This document shows positions 16,849 to 26,733 of a DNA stretch of 64,000 nt, in pieces. The DNA is taken from NCBI RefSeq assembly GCF_029338275.1, contig NZ_CP119789.1, forward strand, positions 2,728,001 to 2,792,000, written 5' to 3'. This DNA comes from Haloarcula ordinaria. Its GTDB lineage: Archaea; Halobacteriota; Halobacteria; Halobacteriales; Haloarculaceae. Numbering within the stretch: the stretch's first letter is position 1; the number at the start of each line of letters is the position of its first letter. The notes beneath the pieces are model-generated. The model was given only the letters and a program-made list of their open reading frames with translations, was not told where the DNA came from and did no database searches. The position numbers and the translations under genes are program-made.

Positions 16849-17148
16849 ATGGCCTATGTGAGAGTTCGACACGAAGTGGCCGACTACGGCGCGTGGAAAC
16901 CGTACTTCGACGACGGCGACGACAGCCGCGTCGAACACGGCCAGCAGAACTACCGGCTCTTCCGCGACAGTGAGAACCCGGACGATCTGACGTTGATCGC
17001 TGAATTCGAAAGTGAAGACGGCGCTCGTGAGTTCATGGAATCCGAGGATCTTCCGGGAGTCATGAGAGCAGCGGGCGTGCAAGGTGAACCCGAGAACAGG
17101 TTCCTCGACATGGCCGAAGAGAAGACGATGCCACAGCCCTCGGCCTGA
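16849..17148 (+). CDS. Small alpha/beta-barrel (ABM-like) protein
   Basis: 99 residues: AYVRVRHEVADYGAWKPYFD, a LTLIAEFESEDGAREFMES strand-helix unit and a MRAAGV segment. This ferredoxin-like pattern is typical of dimeric alpha-beta barrel proteins (antibiotic biosynthesis monooxygenase or cyclase-like superfamily), many of unknown substrate. The AT-rich tagttaattattatta at 16821-16836 is a likely promoter just upstream, giving a very short leader. Confidence 0.6.
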   Translation: MAYVRVRHEVADYGAWKPYFDDGDDSRVEHGQQNYRLFRDSENPDDLTLIAEFESEDGAREFMESEDLPGVMRAAGVQGEPENRFLDMAEEKTMPQPSA

Positions 17149-17206
17149 ACGGTGGAGTACGGTGAATCTTTTGCGGGTTCGAACGACCCTGAGCCGCCGC
17201 TCCCGG

Positions 17207-18364
17207 TCAGTCCCGGAATGTGAGGCCGCCGCGCAGCGCCCTCGAGTCCGCCAGCAAGTCGTCGCGGTCCACGTCGTCCGGGCCAGTGACCGTGACGTGG
17301 CCCATCTTCCGCAGTTCGTAGACCTCGCGCTTGCCGTACCAGTGGAGGTGTGCCCGCGGCGTCGCGAGCACGTCTCGCTCGCCGTGGAGTTCCGCGGCCT
17401 GCCGCTCGTCGACGTCGCCCAGGATGTTCGTCGAGACCGTCGGCGACCGGAGTTCGGTCGACCCGAGCGGGAGGCCCGCGACGGCCCGAAGATGCTGCTC
17501 GAACTGCGAGGTGTGACACCCCTCGATAGTCCAGTGCCCGGAGTTGTGCGGACGTGGGGCGATCTCGTTCAGCAGAATCTCGTCGTCGCTCGTCTGGAAC
17601 AGCTCGATGCCGAAGACGCCGCGGCCCTCCATCACGTCGAGCACGTCGAGAGCGACATCCCGTGCGCGCTCGCGGACGGACTCCTCGGCACGCGCCGGGG
17701 CGACCGACTCCCGGAGAATCTCCGCCTCGTGGATGGTCTCGGTGACTGGGTAGGTGTCGCGTTCGCCGTCACCGCGACAACCCATCACGGCGAGTTCACG
17801 CTCGAAGTCGACCATCTCTTCGACCATCGCCGGGCCGGCGATGTCCTCGATAGCCGCCTCGACGTCGTCTGGGCCCGAGACCGGGACGTTCCCACGGCCG
17901 TCGTAGCCGCCCGTGCGGGCCTTGAGCATCGCGGGGTAACCAAGGTCGTCGCAGGCCTCCCGGAGGTCGGCAGCGGTATCGACGACACGGAACTCCGGGA
18001 CCGGAACGCCCGCGTCGCTGAGTCGGCGCTTCTGGACGAGCTTGTCCTGGATGGTGCGCAGCGTCGCAGGCTTGGGGTGGACCGGTGTGCCCGTCTCCGC
18101 GGCGACGGCCTCCAGTACGTCCGGGTCGGCCAGTTCGATCTCGAAGGTGAGGTAGTCCGAGCGCTCGGCCAGTTCGCGGAACGTCTCGCGGTCCTCGAAC
18201 CCCCCGACCAGCTGGTCGCGGACGACGGGTGCGGCCGGACAGTCCGGCGTCGGGTCGGCGACGACCAGTTCGAGTCCCAGGGGGGCCGCAGCCTCCCCCA
18301 TCATGCGTCCGAGCTGGCCACCGCCGACCACGCCGACGGTCGGTCCTGGCGAGGTGAGTGTCAT
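17207..18364 (-). CDS. purK: N5-carboxyaminoimidazole ribonucleotide synthase
   Basis: 385 residues, full length. The N-terminal TVGVVGGGQLGRMMGEAAAP is the PurK pre-ATP-grasp motif. The ATP-grasp domain follows (PAMLKARTGGYDGRGN; a metal-binding segment ending EIAPRPHNSGHWT), with a C-terminal barrel. It converts AIR, ATP and bicarbonate to N5-CAIR, the substrate of PurE. The purE gene is also here, but 10 kb away at 28175. It is divergent from nothing close; 51 bp separate it from the Agl23-like gene upstream on the same strand. Confidence 0.93.
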   Translation of the reverse strand: MTLTSPGPTVGVVGGGQLGRMMGEAAAPLGLELVVADPTPDCPAAPVVRDQLVGGFEDRETFRELAERSDYLTFEIELADPDVLEAVAAETGTPVHPKPATLRTIQDKLVQKRRLSDAGVPVPEFRVVDTAADLREACDDLGYPAMLKARTGGYDGRGNVPVSGPDDVEAAIEDIAGPAMVEEMVDFERELAVMGCRGDGERDTYPVTETIHEAEILRESVAPARAEESVRERARDVALDVLDVMEGRGVFGIELFQTSDDEILLNEIAPRPHNSGHWTIEGCHTSQFEQHLRAVAGLPLGSTELRSPTVSTNILGDVDERQAAELHGERDVLATPRAHLHWYGKREVYELRKMGHVTVTGPDDVDRDDLLADSRALRGGLTFRD

Positions 18365-18415
18365 ATCGCGCGCTTTCGGGGCAGCGCGCTTAAACGTTGA
18401 TTTCTGCCCCGACGC

Positions 18416-20335
18416 TCAGCGGTAGGACTCGTGGACCCAGACGGTGAAAACGTTCTTGTAGCCGCTGGTCCGCAGCCGGTAGGTCTCTCCGGTGTACCCG
18501 TTGTCACGCAGCCGCTCGCGGGGGACCGTCGAGTCGAAGTCCTGCGTGATTATCATCGGCGGCCGCTCGGTCATGGCTGCGACACCCAGTGCCGTCGGGC
18601 TGTTCTCACAGACCGCCGAGACGTCGTCGGCCGCGAAGTACCACGGGAGCGGGAGCGTGTTGTGCCACTGCAGACAGGTGGGTTCGAGGTTCCAGTACGC
18701 GCCGTCCCACGAAGAGCGGTTCTGCTCGACGAACGCTTCACCCCCGTCGTAGGCGTCGCCCTTCTCGCCGTGGTACATCACGACGTCCGGTCCGTTCGCG
18801 TTCGCCGTCGCGACGCGGTCCATCGTCTCGAGGGCCGCGCGGGTCGACTCCTCGGGCTGGGCGAACTGCACCAGCGGGTTCTCGTCGGTGTCGCCGTTCG
18901 TGTAGACGTTCGTCACTGCGACGTTGGCGACAAGCGCGGTCACCAGGACGACGATGAGTCCGGTTATCGCGACGCCGACGACGTCGTCCATCTCCAGGGA
19001 CTGTCCGCCCCACCGGAACACGGCCGCGAGGCCGACGCCGGCCGGGAGCGCGAGCGGGACGACGGTGTGAACGACGATCCAGGGCGCGCCGATGTCGGTC
19101 CCGGCGGGGTAGCCGACGATGGAGACGAACCCACCGTAGGCGACGAAGGGGACGAGATGGCGCGGGCGGACGATACCCAGGCGGTCGAGCGCGTAGCCGA
19201 ACACCGAGAAGGTGAGGAGCGGCGCGGAGGCGTATCCGAGCGCCTTCAGCGAGGTGCCGAGGTGGCTGCGGTACGCGTCCGGCGTCTTCTCGGACGCCGG
19301 TTCGAACCACTCGCCGTACTGGTCGACCACGCGGTCGAGGGTGGCCTCGACCATCTGGGGGAACAGGCGGGGCTCGAAGACGCCCTGCCAGAGGCCGACC
19401 GAGCCCTCGCTGGGCGGTGCCGGTGGGTGCCTGATGCCTTCGAGTCCGGCCCCGCGCGGGGCGTAGAAGAACAGGGAGACGAGTCCGAACAGGAGGACCG
19501 CGAGCGCGACGTGCCCGGCGTAGGCCCCCAGCACGGTCGCCGGGCTGTCGTGGCGCTCGCGGAACGACCGGACCGGGGCGACCAGGGTGTGTATCGCACC
19601 GTAGAACCGACCGACGACGCGGTGCTTGATGGCGCCCATCGAGGGGCCGTCTCGGAGGAAGTCGCCCGCCTCGCGGTAGCCGTTCGGGAGGACGAACACC
19701 TTCGCCAGCAGGAGGCCGAGCGCGCCGAACCACGTGAGGACGTAGACGATAGCGTTCTCCTTCGAGGCGAACCCGAGCGCCATGAAGAAGGCGACGGCGT
19801 AGAGGTACCGTGGCCGTCGCGTGTCGTAGAACCGGACCAGCAGGCCGAAGGCGGCGAACATGAACGCCGCGACGAGGACGTCGCTGCGCATGAACCGCGA
19901 GTAGAAGAGGAGAACGGGGTTGACCGCGAGCAGGAGCGCCATCGCCACCGTCTCGGTCTGGCGGAGATGGTCGCGAAAGAGCAGCGCTGTCAGCGGCAGC
20001 AGGCTGCCCACGACGGCGACGGGCAGTCGCATCGTGAAGTCGCTCGGCCCGAGCACGGCGAAGACGTAGCGGTCGACGTGCTGGATGAACGGGCCGTGGA
20101 TGATTCGACGGTAGGCGAAGGAGCCGGTCTCGCCATAGTGTAATGCCCAGTAAGCCACGCGGCCCTCGTCGAAGTGAGCGGGGCGAGCGCCCAGGAACGG
20201 GAGCCGCAGGAGGAGGGCGAGCACCGAGATGCCGACGACGAGCTTCACGAGGGCGTACTCGTCTTCGGCGAGCCAGGTCCGGAAGCGGACCCGACGCTCG
20301 CGCAGGGCCGACAGTACGTCGCGAGACCCGACCAT
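18416..20335 (-). CDS. Agl23-like multi-pass membrane protein
   Basis: 639 residues from the ATG at 20333-20335. About ten membrane helices are visible (LVKLVVGISVLALLLRL, RLPVAVVGSLLPLTALLF, VLVAAFMFAAFGLLVRF and others). An early acidic loop has DEGRVAYWALHYGETG, like the PMT/glycosyltransferase-39 superfamily Asp motif. It matches the TIGR03663 family annotated as flippase-activity-associated Agl23, linked to protein glycosylation. The C-terminal ~150 residues face outside. No other agl genes lie nearby. The frame opens 87 bp further upstream but overlaps the ribH promoter region. Confidence 0.8.
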   Translation of the reverse strand: MVGSRDVLSALRERRVRFRTWLAEDEYALVKLVVGISVLALLLRLPFLGARPAHFDEGRVAYWALHYGETGSFAYRRIIHGPFIQHVDRYVFAVLGPSDFTMRLPVAVVGSLLPLTALLFRDHLRQTETVAMALLLAVNPVLLFYSRFMRSDVLVAAFMFAAFGLLVRFYDTRRPRYLYAVAFFMALGFASKENAIVYVLTWFGALGLLLAKVFVLPNGYREAGDFLRDGPSMGAIKHRVVGRFYGAIHTLVAPVRSFRERHDSPATVLGAYAGHVALAVLLFGLVSLFFYAPRGAGLEGIRHPPAPPSEGSVGLWQGVFEPRLFPQMVEATLDRVVDQYGEWFEPASEKTPDAYRSHLGTSLKALGYASAPLLTFSVFGYALDRLGIVRPRHLVPFVAYGGFVSIVGYPAGTDIGAPWIVVHTVVPLALPAGVGLAAVFRWGGQSLEMDDVVGVAITGLIVVLVTALVANVAVTNVYTNGDTDENPLVQFAQPEESTRAALETMDRVATANANGPDVVMYHGEKGDAYDGGEAFVEQNRSSWDGAYWNLEPTCLQWHNTLPLPWYFAADDVSAVCENSPTALGVAAMTERPPMIITQDFDSTVPRERLRDNGYTGETYRLRTSGYKNVFTVWVHESYR

Positions 20336-20424
20336 ACCAGGGTGAAACGAGTCAGGGATTAGAATCCTTCTGGTTCTCACCGCGGAACGGTAGTTCTTTA
20401 GTGCCGACAGCCACCCACTCACAC

Positions 20425-20835
20425 ATGGTGCAGCTCGGACTGGTCGTCGCCCAGTACGACAAACACGGCGCCGTCATCGAGGAGATGACCGCGTCGGCCC
20501 GCGCGGCCGCAGCCGACCACGACGCCGACATCGTCGAGACGGTTACGGTCCCCGGAGCGTACGACACGCCGCTCGCGGCGGACCGACTGGCCCGTCGCGA
20601 CGCGGTCGACGCCGTCGCCGTCCTCGGCGTCGTCATCGAAGGCGACACCGACCACGACAAAGTCATCACCGACGCCGCCGCACGAGCCCTGACAGACGTC
20701 TCGCTCGAGCGGGACACCCCCGTCACGCTGGGCATCATCGGTCCGGGGATGAGCCGGGACGAGGCCGAGGCCAGGACCCACAAAGGGGGGACGGCCGTCA
20801 CGAGCGCCATCGAACTCGCGACACAACTACCATGA
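20425..20835 (+). CDS. ribH: 6,7-dimethyl-8-ribityllumazine synthase
   Basis: 136 residues. MVQLGLVVAQYDKHGAVIEE, a TVPGAYDTPLAADRLARR loop, AVAVLGVVIEGDTDHDKVI and a C-terminal HKGGTAVTSAIEL are the lumazine synthase core with its substrate-binding loops. It makes the riboflavin precursor; ribL at 22109 acts later on the same cofactor pathway. The start follows the divergent Agl23-like gene by 89 bp, and the stop overlaps the aminotransferase start by 4 bp. Confidence 0.93.
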   Translation: MVQLGLVVAQYDKHGAVIEEMTASARAAAADHDADIVETVTVPGAYDTPLAADRLARRDAVDAVAVLGVVIEGDTDHDKVITDAAARALTDVSLERDTPVTLGIIGPGMSRDEAEARTHKGGTAVTSAIELATQLP

Positions 20836-21992
20836 CTATGGACTTCGCTTCCCGCGTCGAACGTGTAGAGCCGAGCGCGACGCTCGCGATCAGCAACAAG
20901 GCAGCCGAACTGGAGGCCGAGGGCAAGGACGTCGTCGACCTCTCCGTGGGCGAACCCGACTTCGACACGCCCGAGAACATCAAGGACGCCGCCAAGGCCG
21001 CGCTCGACGCCGGCCACACCGGCTACACCTCCTCGAACGGCATCCCCGAGCTCAAGGAGGCCATCGCCGAGAAGCTCCACGACGACGGCCTCACGCAGTA
21101 CGGCCCGGAGAACCTCATCGTCACGCCGGGTGGCAAGCAGGCCCTCTACGAGATATTCCAGACCATCATCGACGACGGCGACGAGGTCGTCCTGCTGGAC
21201 CCGGCGTGGGTCTCCTACGAGGCGATGGCGAAGCTCGCCGGCGGCACGCTCACCCGCGTCGACACCGCCGCTCACGACTTCCAACTGGAGGGGGCACTCG
21301 ACGACCTCGCCCAGGCAGTCTCCGACGAGACGGAACTGCTCGTCGTCAACTCGCCGGGCAACCCCCACGGCGCGGTGTACTCCCGCGAGGCGCTGGAGGG
21401 CCTCCGCGACATCGCCGTCGAGCACGATATCACCGTCATCTCCGACGAGATATACAAGGAGATTACCTACGACGGCGTCGAGGCCGTCTCGCTGGGCACG
21501 CTCGAGGGCATGGAAGACCGAACGGTCACGCTCAACGGCTTCTCGAAGGCCTACTCGATGACCGGGTGGCGGCTGGGCTACTTCGCCGGCCCCGAAGAGC
21601 TGGTCTCGCAGGCCGGGAAGATTCACTCCCACTCCGTCTCCTGTGCCGTGAACTTCGTCCAGCACGCCGGCGTCGAGGCCATCACCAACACCGACGAGGC
21701 CGTCGAGGAGATGCGAGAGGCCTTCGCCGAGCGCCGCGAGTTCCTGATGGGCCTCTTCGAGGACCACGGCGTCGAGGTGCCCGAACCGCAGGGCGCGTTC
21801 TACATGATGCCCCACGTCGCGCCCGACGGGGACGACACCGAGTGGTGCGACGCGGCCATCTCCGAAGCCCAGGTCGCCACCGTCCCGGGCAGCGCCTTCG
21901 GGACGCCCGGCTACGCGCGTATCTCGTATGCCAACAGCAAGGACCGACTCCAGGAAGCCGTCGACAGGCTGGCCGACGCGGACCTCATCTGA
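20832..21992 (+). CDS. PLP-dependent aspartate-type aminotransferase
   Basis: 386 residues, fold type I class I aminotransferase. Seen: LSVGEPDFDTPENI, the NSPGNPHGAV turn with the PLP-contact Asn, ISDEIYKEITYDG and the Schiff-base lysine in LNGFSKAYSMTGWRLGY. The C-terminal GSAFGTPGYARISYA carries the substrate-binding Arg. Most likely an aspartate aminotransferase, but specificity cannot be set from sequence. Start codon options lie at 20832 and 20838; the first overlaps the ribH stop. Confidence 0.88.
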   Translation: MTMDFASRVERVEPSATLAISNKAAELEAEGKDVVDLSVGEPDFDTPENIKDAAKAALDAGHTGYTSSNGIPELKEAIAEKLHDDGLTQYGPENLIVTPGGKQALYEIFQTIIDDGDEVVLLDPAWVSYEAMAKLAGGTLTRVDTAAHDFQLEGALDDLAQAVSDETELLVVNSPGNPHGAVYSREALEGLRDIAVEHDITVISDEIYKEITYDGVEAVSLGTLEGMEDRTVTLNGFSKAYSMTGWRLGYFAGPEELVSQAGKIHSHSVSCAVNFVQHAGVEAITNTDEAVEEMREAFAERREFLMGLFEDHGVEVPEPQGAFYMMPHVAPDGDDTEWCDAAISEAQVATVPGSAFGTPGYARISYANSKDRLQEAVDRLADADLI

Positions 21993-22108
21993 GGGGTCGT
22001 CGCCGTCAGTTCTCCCACGTCGTCTACCCGTCGAGCCCCGGCTGAACTCGCCGGCCCGGCCGCTGGCTCGTCGTCTGAATCAACACGAGTGATGCGGATG
22101 GCCGTCGG

Positions 22109-22531
22109 CTAGTCCCGCTGTCGCAGAATCCGGTCGATGATGCGCCCGGTCGAGAGCAGCTCGTCGTCGCGTTCCAGCGGCGTCGCTCGGCGAATCTCGC
22201 AGTCGAGGCCGCGGTCGCCAAGGGCCGCCTGGAGGGTCGACTCGTCGTGGTGCTGGTCGTACCCAAGCGCGATGACGTCCGGGTCGATTCGCTCGATGGG
22301 GACGAAGATGTCGTCGGCGTCACCCAGGTGCGCCTCGTCGACGGGCTTCAGCGCGGCGACCATCTCCCGGCGCTGGCCGTCGGGCACGACCGGTGGCTCC
22401 TTGTGGGTGACGTTGACCGAGCGCGCGACGATGACGTGCAGCTCGTCACCCATCGCGGCGGCGTCCTCCAGGTAGTGGACGTGCCCCGGGTGCAGGATGT
22501 CGAACGTCCCCTGCGCGACGACGCGGGTCAC
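22109..22531 (-). CDS. ribL: FAD synthase, archaeal RibL type
   Basis: 140 residues of the nucleotidyltransferase superfamily. [20 protein letters not shown] has the HxGH signature, and [11 protein letters not shown] is the ISSTxIR-like motif. Archaeal RibL adenylates FMN to FAD. The size and lack of a riboflavin kinase domain fit RibL rather than bacterial RibF. The start overlaps the stop of the JAMM gene by 4 bp, so the two are translated together. Confidence 0.85.
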   Translation of the reverse strand: MTRVVAQGTFDILHPGHVHYLEDAAAMGDELHVIVARSVNVTHKEPPVVPDGQRREMVAALKPVDEAHLGDADDIFVPIERIDPDVIALGYDQHHDESTLQAALGDRGLDCEIRRATPLERDDELLSTGRIIDRILRQRD

Positions 22532-23025
22532 GAGTCGAACTCCTCCTCTCGGAGCTCGCGGTCGATGTCGGTCTGGTCGAAGTCGAAGAAGGTCTCTTCG
22601 GGCGGGTCGACGTCGAGGACCGGCAGGTCGACGGGCTCCCCCTCGTTGTCGAAGGCCTGCCAGTCGTCGGGGCCGTACGGGTACCCGACGATGATGTGGA
22701 CGTCGCCGCGGCCGAACGTCGCCAGGTCGGCGTCGCTCGGTCGGAGGACACCGTTCGGGTGCGAGTGGACCGAGCCCGCGGCCCGCATGTCGTTCGGGAC
22801 CATGCTCGTCTTGACCGTCGCACTGACCGGGTTCGATTCGGTGCCCGGGATGACCAGCACCTCGGTCAGGACGGTGCCGTCCTCGTCGAGACCCACCTCG
22901 CTCGCGTCTGCGCCCCGCAGCAGGCCCATGTACTCGTTCGGGTGGGCGTCTTCCGATGCGGCGAGTGCGAAGTCGAGCGCCGGCTCGGCGATGCCGAGGA
23001 TGCCGCCCGAGCGAAACAACCCCAT
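22528..23025 (-). CDS. JAMM/MPN+ metalloprotease (desampylase-like)
   Basis: 165 residues from the ATG at 23023-23025. The zinc site is complete: E31 in a NEYMGLL segment, H87-S-H89 followed by S97 and D100 in [14 protein letters not shown]. In haloarchaea JAMM proteins of this type (HvJAMM1) cleave the ubiquitin-like SAMP proteins from their targets. Whether this copy is a desampylase is inferred from the motif and host group. Operon with ribL; divergent from the DHH-family gene at 23119 with ~90 bp between. Confidence 0.82.
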   Translation of the reverse strand: MGLFRSGGILGIAEPALDFALAASEDAHPNEYMGLLRGADASEVGLDEDGTVLTEVLVIPGTESNPVSATVKTSMVPNDMRAAGSVHSHPNGVLRPSDADLATFGRGDVHIIVGYPYGPDDWQAFDNEGEPVDLPVLDVDPPEETFFDFDQTDIDRELREEEFDS

Positions 23026-23118
23026 GCGTGGCGCTCGGGTCCGGTCGGTTCTAAGCGTTGTGTCTCGCGCCCAGGGATTTCGAAGAGTACAAACCGGGGA
23101 GCGCCGAAGGAACTGCAA

Positions 23119-25032
23119 ATGTCTTCGCCAACTGGCACCGGAGACGGTGCCGCGGTTCCCGACGGGGGACCCGTCGTCTACGATCTCGCTGCAGAGTGTA
23201 CTGTCGACGACCTCGAGGAAGGAGCGCTGTACCACGCGACGGTCAACGGGACCGTCGAATACGGCGTCTTCGTCGACCTTTCGGAGGACGTGTCCGGCCT
23301 GGTCCACGACTCGAACCTCGTGGGTACCTACGAGGTCGGCGACGACCTCGTCGTCGAACTCGGAGAGATTCGTCCGGACGGCGACCTCTCCTTCGAGGAG
23401 GTCCAGGTCGCCGACTACGAGGAGCGACACGTCGCCCACGGCGACGCGCGCGTCGTCGCCGACCTCGCCGACGCGACCGGTGAGACGGTCGTCGTCGAGG
23501 GGCAGGTCGTCCAGATCAAACAGACCGGCGGGCCGACCATCTTCCAGGTCCGGGACACCTCCGGCGTGGTCCCCTGTGCCGTCTTCGAGGAGGCCGGCGT
23601 CCGCGCCCACCCGGACGTCGAAATCGACGACGTCGTCCGCGTCTCAGGCCGTGCCGAGGAGCGCGACGGCGGCGTCCAGATCGAACTCGACTCGCTGTCG
23701 GTCCTCGAGGGTGCCGACGCCGACGCGGTGCTGGCCGACCTCGACGAGGCGCTCGAAGCGGCTGCCCAGCCCGCCGATATCGAGCCGCTGGTCGACTGGC
23801 CCGCCTTCGAGAAGCTCTGGGACGACCTCCGCGAGGTCGCGACCGAGCTCCGCCGGACGGTACTGGAGGGGCGCCCCATCCGGATGCGCCACCACGCCGA
23901 CGGCGACGGCCTCTGTGCCAGCGTCCCGCTCCAGGTCGCCCTCGAGCGGTTCATCGCGGCCCACTACACCGACGAGAGCGCGCCCGAGCACCTCCTCAAG
24001 CGCCTGCCGAGCAAGGCCCCGTACTACGAGATGGAGGACGTCACACGGGACCTGAACTTCGCGCTGGAGGACCGCACCCGCCACGGCCAGAAGCTTCCGA
24101 TGGTGCTGATGCTCGACAACGGGTCGACCGAGGAGGACACGCCGGCCTACCGCAACCTCCGCCACTACGACATCCCGGTGGTCGTCGTCGACCACCACCA
24201 CCCGGACCCGGGGGCGGTCGAGCCGTTCCTCGAACACCACGTCAACCCCTACCTCCACGACGAGGACTACCGCATCACGACGGGCATGCTGTGTGTCGAG
24301 CTCGCCCGGATGATCGACCCCGACCTGACCGACGACCTGCGCCACGTCCCCGCCGTCGCCGGCCTCTCGGACCGCTCGGAAGGCGAGGCGATGCCCGACT
24401 ACGTCGACCTCGCGCGCGAACAGGGATACACGGAGGGCGACCTCCGCGACATCGGCGAGGCGCTCGACTACGCCACCCACTGGCTCCGATACAGCTCGGG
24501 CGAGCAGCTCATCACCGACGTGCTGAACGTCGACTGCGACGACCGCGAGCGCCACGCGGAGGTCGTCGAGTTCCTCGCGACCCGGGCCGAGCGCGACGTC
24601 GAGGACCAGCTGGACGCCGCGATGTCCCACGTCGAACACGAGCGCCTCGACAACGGCGCGCACCTCTACCGTATAGACGTCGAGAACCACGCGCACCGAT
24701 TCACCTACCCTGCGCCGGGGAAGACCACCGGCGAGGTCCACGACCGGAAGGTCGCCGAGACGGGTGACCCGGTCATCACCATCGGCTACGGCCCCGACTT
24801 CGCCGTCCTCCGGAGCGACGGCGTCCGACTGGACATCCCGCGGATGGTCACCGAACTCACCGAGGAGGTCGACGGCGGCGGCGTCTCCGGCGGCGGCCAC
24901 CTGGTCGTCGGGTCCATCAAGTTCGTCTCGGGGATGCGCGACCCCGTCATCGACGCGCTCGTCGAGAAGATGGCCGACGCGGAGATCGACGAGGACCTCG
25001 GCAGCTCGACGGCGCTCCCCGAAGAGGTCTGA
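23119..25032 (+). CDS. DHH-family phosphoesterase with S1 and OB domains
   Basis: 637 residues. Domain order: S1-like RNA-binding fold (~35-95, ALYHATVNGTVEYGVFVDLS), OB fold (~110-195, VVVEGQVVQIKQTGGPTIFQ), then a DHH catalytic domain with RMRHHADGDGLCASVPL, MLDNGST and VVVVDHHHPDPG, and a C-terminal DHHA1-type GGGHLVVGSIKF. This is the archaeal RecJ-like single-strand nuclease architecture, and unlike the gene at 14208 the metal motifs are intact. Likely in DNA repair or RNA end processing. Start chosen at the ATG where the S1 domain begins. Confidence 0.85.
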   Translation: MSSPTGTGDGAAVPDGGPVVYDLAAECTVDDLEEGALYHATVNGTVEYGVFVDLSEDVSGLVHDSNLVGTYEVGDDLVVELGEIRPDGDLSFEEVQVADYEERHVAHGDARVVADLADATGETVVVEGQVVQIKQTGGPTIFQVRDTSGVVPCAVFEEAGVRAHPDVEIDDVVRVSGRAEERDGGVQIELDSLSVLEGADADAVLADLDEALEAAAQPADIEPLVDWPAFEKLWDDLREVATELRRTVLEGRPIRMRHHADGDGLCASVPLQVALERFIAAHYTDESAPEHLLKRLPSKAPYYEMEDVTRDLNFALEDRTRHGQKLPMVLMLDNGSTEEDTPAYRNLRHYDIPVVVVDHHHPDPGAVEPFLEHHVNPYLHDEDYRITTGMLCVELARMIDPDLTDDLRHVPAVAGLSDRSEGEAMPDYVDLAREQGYTEGDLRDIGEALDYATHWLRYSSGEQLITDVLNVDCDDRERHAEVVEFLATRAERDVEDQLDAAMSHVEHERLDNGAHLYRIDVENHAHRFTYPAPGKTTGEVHDRKVAETGDPVITIGYGPDFAVLRSDGVRLDIPRMVTELTEEVDGGGVSGGGHLVVGSIKFVSGMRDPVIDALVEKMADAEIDEDLGSSTALPEEV

Positions 25033-25047
25033 GCGCAGTCCGGCGAG

Positions 25048-26688
25048 TTACGCATTCTCCCCCTCGAACTCGACGCGTCGAGCGGCCAGTCCACCGACCG
25101 CGAGGACACCGAGGACGGCTGCGGCGGGTCCGACCGGGAGCGTCGGCCGACCGCCGCGCCAGTCGGCGTCGAAGACGCGACCGTAGTAGTCGCCTGCGGC
25201 CCGGCCGTCGAGCCGCAAGACCACCTCTCGGTTGCTCGTCGCGGCCTGTTCGTTCCAGTTGAGGCTCCCCAGGATGACCTGGTCGCCGTCGACGACGGCC
25301 CCCTTGGCGTGGATCTTGCCGTAGCGACCGCCGGGGTCGGCCAGTCGAGCCTCGAGCGGGGCGTCGGCCCGCTTCGCCCACTCCTCGAACCTGGTGACCG
25401 TCCGCTGGTTCTCCTCGCGGACGTACCACGCGCTGCTCAACAACAGTCGAACCCGGACGCCTCGGCTTGCAGCACGACGAAGCGCGCGCAGTAGGGGTTC
25501 GTCCCAGCCACCGACCGTGGGTTGGACGACGTCGACCGAGGTCGTCGCTCCGTCGAGCGTCGCGACGAGGTCGCGCTGGGCGTTGTCCGGCGTCACGAGC
25601 AGGGCCGTCCGGTTCACCGGCACCCTCTCGGGGTCGAACCGCCGCGGATAGGACTCGGTCGCGGGCTCGCCCCGCTCGAAGCGGCGGCCCGCACGGTGGG
25701 TCGACCACCGAACGGCGTCCCGCCAGCCGGCGTCGGCCCGGAACGTCTCGGCGAGACTGTCGACGATGCGCGGTTGGCCCGTTTCGACGCCCCAGCCACG
25801 ACTGCTGTTGCCACCTGTGCCGGCTGGTTTCCAGTTCTCCGTGAGGACCACAGCCCGGTCGTCGGCGATGGCGTACTTGGCGTGGTGGTATCGATAGCGG
25901 GCGTGCGGACCGGCGACGAGTCGGACCTCGACGCCAGCCTCGCTCAGCCTGTCGAGCGTCTGTGCCTCAGCTGTGGTCCGGCTACCGACCGGGTCGCCTT
26001 CGAGGAGGACTCTGACGTCGGCACCACGACGCTGGGCGGCCAGCAGCGCGTCGGCCACCCGCGCGGACGTGAGCGTGTAGCCGGCGAGGAAGACCCGCTC
26101 GTCAGCCCGCCGTATCGCGCGCAGCGGCGCCGCGGGTGCATCGGGGAGGGTGAACGCACGGACGTCGGCCGGCCCGCCGGTCACGACTGGGCGGTCGGTC
26201 GCCCCCAACGGCTGCCAGTGGAGCGTCGACCCATTCACGACGCCTAGCTCGCCCTCCGTGGTCTCCGCATAGCGAACCGTCTGCAACGTGGTGTTGCCCC
26301 GACGGAGCGAGACCTGGTCACCACCGTTCGCAAGTTCCAGCGACCCGTTCACTCCGCGAACGGGCGTGTCGGTCAGATTACGGACCAGGCGCGGGTCGGT
26401 CGTGACGGCGACCCGGCTCTCGGTCGTGCCGTTCGGGAGTTCGACCGTCGAATGGCCGTCGCCGAGCGCGTAGCGGCCGAGTTCCGTTCCGGGCGGGACG
26501 TCGAGGACGACGAACTCGCCGCGGTCACCACCGGCGACCGGGTCCGGATAGACGGCGTAGATGGTCGGAGGGCCAGGCTGCTGACTCGCGGGCGTCGCTG
26601 TGGCGTTCGGAGTTGGCGAGTTCCCGGCGGCGACGGGGCTCACGGCGAGCAGCGAGACGACGAGGGCGACGGTGAGGAGCGACCGCAT
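25048..26688 (-). CDS. Exported phospholipase D-family protein
   Basis: 546 residues. Sec-type signal peptide (MRSLLTVALVVSLLAVSPVA), a lamin-tail-like beta domain (~40-150, DRGEFVVLDVPPGTELGRYA), then two PLD half-sites: the first HKD-like motif YHHAKYAIADDRAVVLTEN and the second KIHAKGAVVDGDQVILGSLN. A C-terminal helix VGPAAAVLGVLAVGGLAARR anchors it. Substrate (lipid or nucleic acid) unknown; the lamin-tail/PLD pairing at the cell surface points to extracellular nucleic acid or envelope lipids. Converges with the DHH gene, 15 bp apart. Confidence 0.8.
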   Translation of the reverse strand: MRSLLTVALVVSLLAVSPVAAGNSPTPNATATPASQQPGPPTIYAVYPDPVAGGDRGEFVVLDVPPGTELGRYALGDGHSTVELPNGTTESRVAVTTDPRLVRNLTDTPVRGVNGSLELANGGDQVSLRRGNTTLQTVRYAETTEGELGVVNGSTLHWQPLGATDRPVVTGGPADVRAFTLPDAPAAPLRAIRRADERVFLAGYTLTSARVADALLAAQRRGADVRVLLEGDPVGSRTTAEAQTLDRLSEAGVEVRLVAGPHARYRYHHAKYAIADDRAVVLTENWKPAGTGGNSSRGWGVETGQPRIVDSLAETFRADAGWRDAVRWSTHRAGRRFERGEPATESYPRRFDPERVPVNRTALLVTPDNAQRDLVATLDGATTSVDVVQPTVGGWDEPLLRALRRAASRGVRVRLLLSSAWYVREENQRTVTRFEEWAKRADAPLEARLADPGGRYGKIHAKGAVVDGDQVILGSLNWNEQAATSNREVVLRLDGRAAGDYYGRVFDADWRGGRPTLPVGPAAAVLGVLAVGGLAARRVEFEGENA

Positions 26689-26733
26689 CGGGGGGTCTGG
26701 TCGCCCGTTCGCACAAAAAGGTACGGACCGGTC

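Noticed and set aside
18431..20143. Long plus-strand frame of 570 codons opposite the Agl23-like gene
   Set aside because: The opposite strand encodes a multi-pass membrane protein of a known family. This frame is a GC-rich shadow without motifs.
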